Notes: generated by a model not told the origin, from the sequence alone. Numbered from the stretch's first letter, positions 1-5,018 are shown. The stretch is DNA of 6,430 bases from DATHSN01 sp035464115 (GCA_035464115.1 DATHSN010000259.1:1-6430); one strand, 5' to 3'. Made by a program: numbers and translations.

Positions 1-720
1 GTTGCCGGCGTCGAGGCCGACACCGGAGGCGTCGGTGACGTACTGCGACTGGAACCCGTTGGCGAGCGGTTCGAGAGGCAGGACCCGAGCGATCGACAGC
101 ACCGGGTCGGGCAGGAACCCGGGTTCGAAGAACACGCCCGAGATCATCGCCAGCAGGATACCGACGCCGTTGGACAGCCCCTGCGCCCCGGACTGGTTGC
201 GGGTGATCGTCGTGGCGGCGAACGCGAGACAGGCGAAGGTGATGGTGCCGGCGAGCGTGTAGACGGCGAGACCCGCGAATGCCTCCGCTCGCGTGGGGAC
301 ATCGAAGACCGCCCCGCCGAGGGCAGCGATGACAGCGACGCCGATCGTGGTGATCAGCACGGCGATGGCGAATCGGGCGGCCACGAACGCCGACAGCGGC
401 AGCGGCGTTCCACGGAGCCGCTTGAGCAGGCCCCGCTCGCGGATGTCGACGACATCGGGCAACAACGCGACGAACGCGGCGTAGATGGCGGCGTACGCCA
501 TGAACCCGCCGACGTAGAACGTGCGCAGGTCGGGCGCCTCACCGGCGCCGCGCACCTCGACGGGCGAGTCGCCACCCATGGCGTCGGAGCCGAACAGAGC
601 GGACGCGCCGAGGTAGAACACCACCGGCATCACGATGCCCAACGCGATGGCGGAGCCGGCGCGGACGGTGGCGAGCAGGTTGTAGCGGGTCTGGCTGACG
701 ACGACCGTCGCGGCGCTCAT
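1..720 (-). CDS. ABC-2 type transporter permease, partial (C-terminus beyond left edge)
   Basis: The reverse frame is open from an ATG at 720-718 to the window edge, giving 240 residues with no stop. This is the membrane subunit of an ABC-2 exporter and should sit in the cytoplasmic membrane with the ATPase encoded just upstream. Hydrophobic segments lie near residues 22-40, 68-87, 115-138, 146-170 and 182-198. After the second segment comes the family hallmark RERGLLKRLRGTPLP (94-108), matching the 'ERE.G.l..L..TPl' coupling region of ABC-2 permeases. The late part, FFEPGFLPDPVL followed by ARVLPLEPLANGF, matches the usual approach to the last transmembrane helix, which would lie outside the window. 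The start codon overlaps the ATPase stop (ATGA), indicating translational coupling. Probably 20-40 residues are missing. The substrate cannot be told from sequence; drugs, lipids or peptides are all known for the family. Confidence 0.9.
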   Translation of the reverse strand, partial: MSAATVVVSQTRYNLLATVRAGSAIALGIVMPVVFYLGASALFGSDAMGGDSPVEVRGAGEAPDLRTFYVGGFMAYAAIYAAFVALLPDVVDIRERGLLKRLRGTPLPLSAFVAARFAIAVLITTIGVAVIAALGGAVFDVPTRAEAFAGLAVYTLAGTITFACLAFAATTITRNQSGAQGLSNGVGILLAMISGVFFEPGFLPDPVLSIARVLPLEPLANGFQSQYVTDASGVGLDAGN

Positions 721-1718
721 CGTGATGCCTCGGCATCCACGTCGATGCTGGCGCCCTCGTTCCGGATCGACAGGAACAGGTCCTCGAGCGAGCTTCGTCG
801 CACCGCGAGGTCGCTCAGCACGATCCGATGGTCATCGGCCCACCCGAGCAGCAGGTGCAGATCTCGTTGGGGATGGGCGCTGGTGAGCTCGACCCGGTGC
901 CCCTCGAGGTGCACATCCACCTCGATCACCGCGCGAAGGGCGGCGGCGTGGTCGTCGACCCCGGTGTCGACAGGGAGCCGGAACGAGATCGTGGTCGCCG
1001 CATCGTGACGTTCGAGGAGCTCGCCGAAGGTCCCTTCGGCGGCGACCACGCCGTCGTCGAGGATGACGAGGCGGTCGGCGAGGGTCTGGGCCTCGTCCAT
1101 GTAGTGGGTGGTGAGCACGATCGTCACCCCCGATGCCTTGAGGCCCTCGATCATCGTCCACGCGTCGCGGCGCGCCGCGGGGTCGAGGCCGGTGGTCGGC
1201 TCGTCGAGGAAGAGCAGCTCAGGGTCGCCGACGAGGCCGAGCGCGACGTCGAGGCGTCGCTTCTCGCCCCCGGACAGGCCGCCGACCCGGGTCGTCGCGA
1301 GCCGGCCGAGGTCGACCAGGTCGATGGTCTCGTCGACCCCGCGCGGCATCGGGTAGAGGTCGGCGAACATCTGCACGGTCTCGGCGACGGTGAGCGTCGG
1401 GAAGACATCCATGTCCTGCAGGACGATCCCGATGCGGGACCGCCAGTCCCCCGTCGAGTCGGCCGGGTCGGTTCCGAGCACCGCCACCGACCCGCCGTCA
1501 CGGGGCAGGTACCCCTCGAGGATCTCGATCGTGGTGGTCTTGCCGGCACCGTTGTGGCCGAGCAGCCCGAAGCACTCGCCGACGCCGACGTCGAAGCTCA
1601 CCCCACGGACCACGTCGCGGTCGCCGTAGGACTTGCGCAGGCCGCGGACGCTGATCGCCGGTGCTGGCTCTGCCCCCGCAGGGGACCCGCCGGCTGACGG
1701 TCGCACACGAGCTCCCAC
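717..1718 (-). CDS. ABC-2 transporter ATP-binding subunit (DrrA/CcmA type)
   Basis: A 333-aa nucleotide-binding subunit that would hydrolyse ATP to power the neighbouring permease. Visible motifs: Walker A GHNGAGKT (54-61), Q-loop Q101, signature LSGGE (148-152), Walker B LLFLDE with catalytic E173, D-loop GLDP (177-180) and switch histidine H205 in TTHYMDEA. Residues 240-315 form the C-terminal extension typical of DrrA-like ATPases, ending in SLEDLFLSIR. All catalytic residues are present. The start is a GTG three bases after the stop of the upstream microprotein gene. A second in-frame GTG at codon 5 (1706-1704) is possible, and the ABC domain itself begins near residue 21. No clear Shine-Dalgarno precedes it, so reinitiation after the upstream gene is likely. 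Its stop overlaps the permease start. The family assignment is secure; the substrate is unknown. Confidence 0.96.
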   Translation of the reverse strand: MGARVRPSAGGSPAGAEPAPAISVRGLRKSYGDRDVVRGVSFDVGVGECFGLLGHNGAGKTTTIEILEGYLPRDGGSVAVLGTDPADSTGDWRSRIGIVLQDMDVFPTLTVAETVQMFADLYPMPRGVDETIDLVDLGRLATTRVGGLSGGEKRRLDVALGLVGDPELLFLDEPTTGLDPAARRDAWTMIEGLKASGVTIVLTTHYMDEAQTLADRLVILDDGVVAAEGTFGELLERHDAATTISFRLPVDTGVDDHAAALRAVIEVDVHLEGHRVELTSAHPQRDLHLLLGWADDHRIVLSDLAVRRSSLEDLFLSIRNEGASIDVDAEASR

Positions 1719-1721
1719 GGC

Positions 1722-1889
1722 TCAGCGGCCGTCGCGTCGGAGGAGCGCCGTGAAGCCGGGGAAGGCCCCGCCCAGCACGCCCATCATCCACCACATGCCG
1801 GTGCCGGCGCCGATGGCGGCGCCGACGGCGACCCCGACGAGTCCGAGGGTGAGCGGGAGCTGGTAGGCCGGTCGCGTCCGTTCGGTCAT
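1722..1889 (-). CDS. 55-aa glycine-zipper membrane microprotein heading the ABC operon
   Basis: A short reading frame runs from ATG at 1889 to TGA at 1724-1722. It is preceded by AGAGGA with 8-nt spacing, one of the clearer ribosome sites here, and is followed 3 nt later by the ATPase GTG. The product begins MTERTRPAYQ and is then hydrophobic from about 11 to 50. G19, G23, G27 and G31 form a perfect four-step GxxxG series, the glycine-zipper pattern that packs transmembrane helices against each other. An aromatic/Met cluster, GMWWMMG (31-37), separates two possible membrane segments, 11-30 and 32-50. The end, LLRRDGR, is basic and probably cytoplasmic. I do not recognise the family. Position and coupling suggest an accessory or regulatory subunit of the exporter, or a small peptide made from the same transcript; this is inference. 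It is easily missed because of its size. Confidence 0.75.
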   Translation of the reverse strand: MTERTRPAYQLPLTLGLVGVAVGAAIGAGTGMWWMMGVLGGAFPGFTALLRRDGR

Positions 1890-1897
1890 GGTGTGGT

Positions 1898-1903
1898 TCC
1901 TCT
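1898..1903 (-). promoter_or_regulatory. Ribosome binding site for the microprotein
   Basis: On the minus strand the bases read AGAGGA, eight nucleotides before the ATG at 1889. This is what makes the 55-codon frame credible as a gene and fixes its start. Confidence 0.65.
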
Positions 1904-1913
1904 CGGTCCGTCG

Positions 1914-1944
1914 CCGCGGTGATGTCCGCGGCTCGATGCATCGA
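1914..1944. promoter_or_regulatory. Palindrome cluster in the divergent exporter/kinase intergenic region (candidate operator)
   Basis: Two CCGCGG palindromes (1914-1919 and 1926-1931) are separated by 6 nt, so together they can also fold as a 6-bp hairpin with a 6-nt loop. One base later comes a perfect 12-bp palindrome, TCGATGCATCGA (1933-1944). A partial copy of its left half, TCGATGC, recurs at 1956-1962, 23 bp downstream. The cluster lies 25-55 nt upstream of the microprotein ATG and between the exporter operon and the two-component genes. That is where a response regulator dimer or another repressor would be expected to bind. The symmetry is read directly; the operator role and the protein that binds are inferred. 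CG-rich palindromes also arise by chance in such DNA, but a 12-bp one next to two 6-bp ones is notable. Confidence 0.45.
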
Positions 1945-1988
1945 AGTGTCGGGGATCGATGCCGTGCCGTCGTCGGCCCCGGATCTGC

Positions 1989-2017
1989 TTCGCGTCATCT
2001 TCTGGGCCAGGTCGAAT
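1989..2017 (+). promoter_or_regulatory. Possible promoter of the two-component operon
   Basis: TTCGCG (1989-1994) and TCGAAT (2012-2017) are separated by 17 nt and match the -35 and -10 consensus at 3/6 and 4/6 positions. They would place transcription about 40 nt before the kinase start. This is a weak match in GC-rich DNA and is offered only as the best candidate in this intergenic stretch. Confidence 0.22.
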
Positions 2018-2066
2018 CAGACCGGCGGCTGGTGCTGGTCGGCCACCGATCTGGGAGCATGCGCCG

Positions 2067-3071
2067 ATGGTCGCCGAGGGAGCCCTCCACGACGCGGGCA
2101 CCGATGCCCGGTCGCGCCGCTCGGCGCACTGGCTCGTCGTGGTCGGGTTCGTGATCTGGTCGACGGGTCTCGGGCTGTGGGGGGTGTGGGGGGTGGGGGG
2201 CCTCGCCGCCAACCTCGCCGGTGGAGCGGCGCTGATCATCGGGTTGGAGCAGCTGGCGCGACGATCGAGCGGCTCGAGCCCGACGGTCCGGTGGCTGTCG
2301 GTGCCGGTCTCGATCTCGCTGATCCTGATCAGCCAGGGCGTCGGCCAGTCCGACTTCGTCGCCCGGGTCGCGCTCGTCGGAATCGGCACGCTCGGCATGG
2401 TGCTCGTCTTCCTGCGGATCCTCGACGAACGGCTGGCGATCGAACGCCAGCTCGCCGAGCGCACCCTCGTCGACGAGCGGCGCCGGCTCGCCGGCGAGGT
2501 CCACGACGTGGTCGGCCACACCCTCTCGGCGTCGATGCTGCACACCACCGCCGCCCGGCTGTCGGTCCGGTCCGACCCCGACGCGGCGATCGCCTCGTTG
2601 GAGCGCGCCGAGCAGCAGGGACGCCGGTCGATGGACGACATCCGCAGCGTCGTGCACCTGTTGCGCGACGACTCCGGTGACGGTCCGCCGACGCCGTCGG
2701 CCGGTGATCTGCCCGAGCTGGTCGAGGGCGTCCGCGCCGCCGGCGCCGACGTCACCTACGCCGCGAGCAGCGACCTCGACGACCTCCCGGCCATGACGGC
2801 GCTCACCGTGTACCGGGTGGTGCAGGAAGGGCTGACCAACGCCGTGCGGCACGGGACCGGAACCATCGAGGTCACCGTCGACGTCCCCGGCACCCGCGAC
2901 CACGTGGACGTCCGGATCAGCAACGACCGTGTCGCCGGCGCCGCCCCCGCGCCGCCGGGGAGCGGGCTGACCGGGAAGAGGGAACGGGTGACCGCCATCG
3001 GCGGCACCCTCGACGTGGGCGCGGCGCCAGATGGTCACCGGTGGGTGCTGAGCGCCAGGATCCCGACGTGA
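2067..3071 (+). CDS. Two-component sensor histidine kinase, NarL/DesK class (HisKA_3)
   Basis: A 334-aa membrane sensor kinase that would autophosphorylate on histidine and pass the phosphate to the regulator encoded next. The ATG at 2067 is chosen because GGGAG (2053-2057) lies 9 nt upstream; a longer in-frame extension to 1959 reads as Arg/Pro-rich non-protein-like sequence. Four hydrophobic segments at about 22-40, 44-62, 76-93 and 98-118 leave little extracellular sequence, so the signal is probably sensed within or at the membrane. The HisKA_3 helix, with phospho-acceptor H146 in GEVHDVVGH, follows the linker ERQLAERTLVDERRR. The ATPase domain shows the N-box QEGLTNAVRH (253-262), the N-type D-box ISN (284-286) and GSGLTGKRERV (298-308) ending in GG. 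The stop overlaps the regulator GTG (GTGA). This class commonly controls adjacent ABC-2 exporters in actinomycetes, and here one lies divergently upstream. Confidence 0.94.
   Translation: MVAEGALHDAGTDARSRRSAHWLVVVGFVIWSTGLGLWGVWGVGGLAANLAGGAALIIGLEQLARRSSGSSPTVRWLSVPVSISLILISQGVGQSDFVARVALVGIGTLGMVLVFLRILDERLAIERQLAERTLVDERRRLAGEVHDVVGHTLSASMLHTTAARLSVRSDPDAAIASLERAEQQGRRSMDDIRSVVHLLRDDSGDGPPTPSAGDLPELVEGVRAAGADVTYAASSDLDDLPAMTALTVYRVVQEGLTNAVRHGTGTIEVTVDVPGTRDHVDVRISNDRVAGAAPAPPGSGLTGKRERVTAIGGTLDVGAAPDGHRWVLSARIPT
2172..2200 (+). other. G-quadruplex motif inside the kinase coding sequence
   Basis: Four G-tracts stand in series on the coding strand: GGG (2172-2174), then three six-base G runs (2179-2184, 2188-2193, 2195-2200), with loops of 4, 3 and 1 nt. 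This satisfies the standard G3+N1-7 quadruplex pattern and is on the mRNA-like strand, about 105-135 nt into the gene. It encodes the GLWGVWGVGG end of the first membrane segment, using GGG codons where GGC would be expected in this genome. Folding is inferred from the pattern only. Confidence 0.6.
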
Positions 3072-3700
3072 TCCGCGTGCTGCTCGTCGACGACCAGGAG
3101 GTGATCCGCGAGGGCCTGCGGAGCCTGATCGCCACCGATCCCGGACTCACGGTCGTGGGCGAGTGCGCCGACGGCGACGAGGTCGTCGACCAGATCGCAC
3201 GGTGCCGGCCCGACGTGGTCGTGATGGACATCCGCATGAAGCGCACCGACGGCGCCACCGCCACCGGCGCCGTCCGAGCGATGGGCGGCCCCCCGGTGCT
3301 GGTGCTGACCACGTTCGACGATGACGACACCCTCGCCGCGGCGCTGCGCGCCGGCGCCGCCGGTTTCGTGCTGAAGAGCGCGCCCGGCGAGGACATCCTG
3401 CGGGCCATCGCCACGGTCGCGGCCGGTGACGCCTGGATCGACCCGCACGTCGCCGGGCGGGTCCTCGCCGCGTACCGGGATCACGCGCCGTCGGACGCGG
3501 TCGACGTCTCGGCGCTCACCGATCGGGAGCTCGACGTCCTGCGGGTCGTCGGGCGCGGCCTCAACAACCGGGAAGCAGCCGCCGAGCTGTTCGTCAGCGA
3601 AGCCACCCTGAAGACCCACCTCGGCCGGGTCCTCACCAAGCTGGACCTCCGCGATCGCAGCGCCGCCATCGTCTTCGCCCACGACCACCGGATCGTGTGA
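3068..3700 (+). CDS. Response regulator, NarL/LuxR family
   Basis: A 210-aa DNA-binding response regulator, partner of the overlapping histidine kinase. The GTG at 3068 is chosen because it directly opens the receiver domain (IRVLLVDDQEV), overlaps the kinase stop as GTGA, and has AGGA (3057-3060) 7 nt upstream; an upstream GTG at 3041 would add nine residues not typical of the fold. Receiver residues are complete: acidic pair D8/D9, phospho-acceptor D54 (VVVMDIRM), T81 and K103 (FVLKSAP). The DNA-binding domain is at about 147-205: LTDRELDVLRVVGRGLNNREAA, then SEATLKTHLGRVLTKL, the usual GerE/LuxR helix-turn-helix. The loop after D54 reads RMKRTDG, with Lys where most relatives have Pro. It is likely to regulate the divergent ABC exporter and perhaps its own operon through the intergenic palindromes (inference). 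Confidence 0.95.
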   Translation: MIRVLLVDDQEVIREGLRSLIATDPGLTVVGECADGDEVVDQIARCRPDVVVMDIRMKRTDGATATGAVRAMGGPPVLVLTTFDDDDTLAAALRAGAAGFVLKSAPGEDILRAIATVAAGDAWIDPHVAGRVLAAYRDHAPSDAVDVSALTDRELDVLRVVGRGLNNREAAAELFVSEATLKTHLGRVLTKLDLRDRSAAIVFAHDHRIV

Positions 3701-3711
3701 GCACGAGCGAG

Positions 3712-3741
3712 CGTCATACGAAGTAGACCCGGTGTATGACG
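3712..3741. promoter_or_regulatory. Inverted repeat over the antitoxin start (candidate autoregulatory operator)
   Basis: Arms CGTCATAC (3712-3719) and GTATGACG (3734-3741) are perfectly complementary over 8 bp, with a 14-nt spacer. The right arm includes the antitoxin ATG at 3736-3738. RHH antitoxins of type II modules generally repress their own promoter by binding such inverted repeats, so this is the expected place and shape for a MazEF operator. A TA-starting hexamer, TAGACC (3724-3729), in the spacer could serve as a -10 element for a leaderless transcript. The symmetry is seen; binding is inferred. Confidence 0.5.
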
Positions 3742-3987
3742 ATGATGAGCTTCAGGGTCGACGACGCCGAGGCGTCGGCGGCGCAACGGTGGGCGGACCG
3801 ACTCGGCATCGACAAGTCCGAGCTGCTCCGCCAGGCGCTGCACCGTCACCTGACCCGGCTGGCGTCCGAGCACGACGTCGACACCTGGCTCGACCAGCCG
3901 CTCACCGACGACGAGTCGGCGATCGGTCAGATCGCCGACTGGGGACCGGCCGAGGACTGGGCCGACTGGACCGATGCGACGCGGTGA
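3736..3987 (+). CDS. mazE: Ribbon-helix-helix antitoxin of a MazEF-type module
   Basis: An 83-aa antitoxin. The N-terminus, MMSFRVDD (3-10), is the beta strand of an RHH fold. It is followed by helix A (DAEASAAQRWADRLG, 10-24) and, after the turn IDKSE, helix B (LLRQALHRHLTRL, 30-42). The rest is an acidic, Trp-rich tail (W51, W69, W75, W78; many Asp/Glu), the kind of flexible segment that lies in the RNA-binding groove of MazF and blocks it. The gene overlaps the toxin by 14 nt, the standard antitoxin-first order. ATGs at 3736, 3742 and 3745 are all in frame, and none has a clear Shine-Dalgarno, so a leaderless message is possible. It lies 35 nt after the response regulator stop. The RHH class is confident; calling it MazE rests on the toxin next door. 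Confidence 0.87.
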   Translation: MTMMSFRVDDAEASAAQRWADRLGIDKSELLRQALHRHLTRLASEHDVDTWLDQPLTDDESAIGQIADWGPAEDWADWTDATR

Positions 3988-4282
3988 GGTGTGGTTCGCC
4001 GCGACCCCCGGCGGCGCTCGACCCGTCCTCGTGCTCACACGCGACCCGGTGGCCGATCGCATCGGGTCCGTCGTCGTGGCGGCGATCACCCGCACCGTCC
4101 GAGGCGTCGTCTCCGAGCTGGAGCTCACCGCCGCCGAGGACGGCGTCCCGACCGACTGCGTCGTCAACTTCGACAACCTCCACACGATCCCGAGGGACGC
4201 CTTCCGTCGACACGTCGCCTCCCTCACTCCCCGCCGGCTCGCGCAGGCGTGCCAGCGCCTGCGCGACGCGACCGGGTGTTGA
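3974..4282 (+). CDS. mazF: MazF/PemK-family endoribonuclease toxin
   Basis: A 102-aa toxin that, as known for the family, cleaves RNA at short specific sequences when its antitoxin is degraded; it acts in the cytoplasm. Family landmarks are complete: the RGEVWFA start (3-9), the loop before ARPVLVLTRD with R16 and P17, the central strand SVVVAAITRT with T39 at the expected catalytic position, the SELEL strand, then GVPTDCVVNFDNLHTIPRD (57-75). The C-terminal helix contains the usual L-x-x-A pattern. Length is normal (about 100-115 aa). The start lies inside the antitoxin gene with only a weak GGA before it, so toxin synthesis probably depends on translation of the antitoxin. The cleavage sequence cannot be predicted. 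No truncation or missing key residue is seen, so the module is likely active. Confidence 0.93.
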   Translation: MRRGEVWFAATPGGARPVLVLTRDPVADRIGSVVVAAITRTVRGVVSELELTAAEDGVPTDCVVNFDNLHTIPRDAFRRHVASLTPRRLAQACQRLRDATGC

Positions 4283-4413
4283 GACGGCCCGCTCCGGCTG
4301 ACGCCGCGCACCGATCCCGCTCGGAGTGTCACACCCCGCGGGCACACTTCGACCACGCCGGGATCTCCGATCGGGCGCTCGCCGAGCCTTCGGCCGCACA
4401 CACACCCGACTCT

Positions 4414-4418
4414 GGAGG
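4414..4418 (+). promoter_or_regulatory. Strong Shine-Dalgarno before the 54-aa gene
   Basis: TCTGGAGG ends at 4418, 6 nt before the GTG at 4425. It decides the start of an otherwise overlooked small gene and rejects the longer in-frame ATG at 4326. A 5-bp hairpin, GCCGA-GCCT-TCGGC (4381-4394), lies just upstream. Confidence 0.65.
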
Positions 4419-4424
4419 CCTCCC

Positions 4425-4589
4425 GTGCCCGAGTTCGCGTTCCCACCCGACGGCCAGCCCGCCGATCCCAGCTGGTGGGCCCCACTGGAAGGCATCGCCC
4501 GCCTGCGATGCGATGAGCGCCACGAGCTCCACGACGAGCTCCACACGCTCGCGTCCACCAAGGAGGTCGGCGACCATGGCCGTCTGTGA
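4425..4589 (+). CDS. 54-aa uncharacterised protein with a Cys/His helix stripe
   Basis: I do not recognise this protein. The GTG start is supported by GGAGG with 6-nt spacing. The first 20 residues are Pro/Asp/Trp-rich (VPEFAFPPDG, then PSWWAP). They are followed by a stretch predicted to be one charged helix, about residues 21-47 (LEGIARLRCDERHELHDELH onward). Within it C29, H33, H36 and H40 are spaced 4-3-4, which puts all four side chains on one face of a helix, a possible metal-binding or redox stripe. Part of this comes from a 12-nt tandem repeat in the DNA. There is no signal peptide or membrane segment. Its last 14 nt overlap the next gene, and the strong ribosome site of that gene lies inside it, so the two are surely co-translated. 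Sequence and codon style are in line with its neighbours. Function unknown; a metal-related or accessory-module role is inference. Confidence 0.62.
   Translation: MPEFAFPPDGQPADPSWWAPLEGIARLRCDERHELHDELHTLASTKEVGDHGRL
4560..4567 (+). promoter_or_regulatory. Full-consensus Shine-Dalgarno before the Cys-rich gene
   Basis: AAGGAGGT lies 8 nt before the ATG at 4576, as close to the 16S anti-Shine-Dalgarno complement as possible and the strongest site in the window. It sets the start at 4576 and implies high translation of the 91-aa product. Confidence 0.8.
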
Positions 4590-4851
4590 CTGGTGCGACC
4601 AGGAGATGACCCGGAACGTGTCGTGCACCGTCACGGCCTTCCACCGCAGCGGCATCGCGCACCCACTCCCACCCAACCGCAGCCAGCGACCCTGCGGCGA
4701 CTGCGGCACCCCGCCCCGTGGGTTCCACCATCCCGGTTGCGACATGGCCCAGTGCCCGCTCTGTCGTGGCCAGGCGATCTCGTGCGGCTGCCGCTTCGAC
4801 GAGGACGGGCCAGACCACCACGACGAGGACGACGACCTCGACGCCTGGTGA
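4576..4851 (+). CDS. 91-aa Cys-rich zinc-ribbon-like protein
   Basis: A small cytoplasmic protein with three CxxC knuckles: C4/C7 (CDWC), C40/C43 (CGDC) and C60/C63 (CPLC). It also has C17, H51/H52, C55 and a closing CGC (C70, C72). The core GFHHPGCDMAQCPLCRGQ followed by AISCGC resembles, from memory, a short H-x-GCD-x-x-x-CP-x-C-x-GQ-x-ISC-x-C signature shared by many unnamed small bacterial and phage proteins. Spacing of the Cys/His groups fits one or two structural zinc sites. The C-terminus (from residue 75) is strongly acidic, EDGPDHHDEDDDLDAW. The start is fixed by a full-consensus ribosome site. It is coupled to the 54-aa gene by a 14-nt overlap and followed after 35 nt by a perfect hairpin. 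Possible roles include nucleic-acid or protein binding, or metal handling; none is shown. It is confidently a gene, with the function unknown. Confidence 0.8.
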   Translation: MAVCDWCDQEMTRNVSCTVTAFHRSGIAHPLPPNRSQRPCGDCGTPPRGFHHPGCDMAQCPLCRGQAISCGCRFDEDGPDHHDEDDDLDAW

Positions 4852-4886
4852 CGTCACTCGCAACCCGGCGGAAGCAGGCGGTATGA

Positions 4887-4910
4887 CGACGGCGGCGATG
4901 ACCGCCGTCG
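4887..4910 (+). terminator. 9-bp perfect hairpin, candidate terminator of the small-gene pair
   Basis: CGACGGCGG (4887-4895) and CCGCCGTCG (4902-4910) pair perfectly around a 6-nt loop, 8 of 9 pairs being G-C. It starts 35 nt after the stop of the Cys-rich gene and more than 100 nt before the next start. No T-run follows, as is common for actinobacterial hairpin terminators. The rest of 4852-5018 shows no other gene. Confidence 0.5.
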
Positions 4911-5005
4911 ATGCGATGGCGGCACCGCTGGCCACCCGCTCGGGTCGTCGCGAGATGTTCACTGCCGCGTCACCCAGAACCACCTGTCCCGTCGTGCGCC
5001 ATCCG

Positions 5006-5011
5006 TACCGT
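5006..5011 (+). promoter_or_regulatory. Candidate -10 element for a leaderless mannosyltransferase message
   Basis: TACCGT fits the actinobacterial -10 pattern TAnnnT and ends 7 nt before the GTG at 5019. That places the transcription start on or next to the start codon. No Shine-Dalgarno precedes that GTG, which agrees with leaderless translation, and no convincing -35 is visible. Confidence 0.4.
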
Positions 5012-5018
5012 CCGCGCG

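Noticed and set aside
828..1697. Long plus-strand open frame (289 codons) opposite the ATPase gene
   Set aside because: It is the mirror of a fully conserved ABC ATPase; its sequence is rich in Arg/Val/Gly/Asp with no recognisable motif. High GC makes long antisense frames common.
1959..2066. N-terminal extension of the histidine kinase from an upstream ATG
   Set aside because: The 36 extra residues are Arg/Pro-rich, unlike a membrane-sensor N-terminus, and the ATG at 2067 has its own GGGAG site.
2907..2990. Apparent loss of the DxGxG box in the kinase ATPase domain
   Set aside because: An Asn-type box (ISN) with a Pro/Ala-rich lid before GLxGxRERV is a frequent variant in actinobacterial NarL-class kinases, so it is not evidence of inactivity.
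4325..4348. Inverted repeat AGTGT-N14-ACACT upstream of the 54-aa gene
   Set aside because: Only five base pairs, no extension and no nearby promoter element; it may be chance, so it is not called an operator.
3481..4983. 500-codon minus-strand frame crossing the regulator, TA and small genes
   Set aside because: It spans the coding strands of five well-supported genes and shows no domain; it is a GC-bias artefact.
4911..5018. N-terminal extension of the mannosyltransferase
   Set aside because: The added 36 residues have no family match, and typical GT4 sequence starts exactly at the GTG at 5019.
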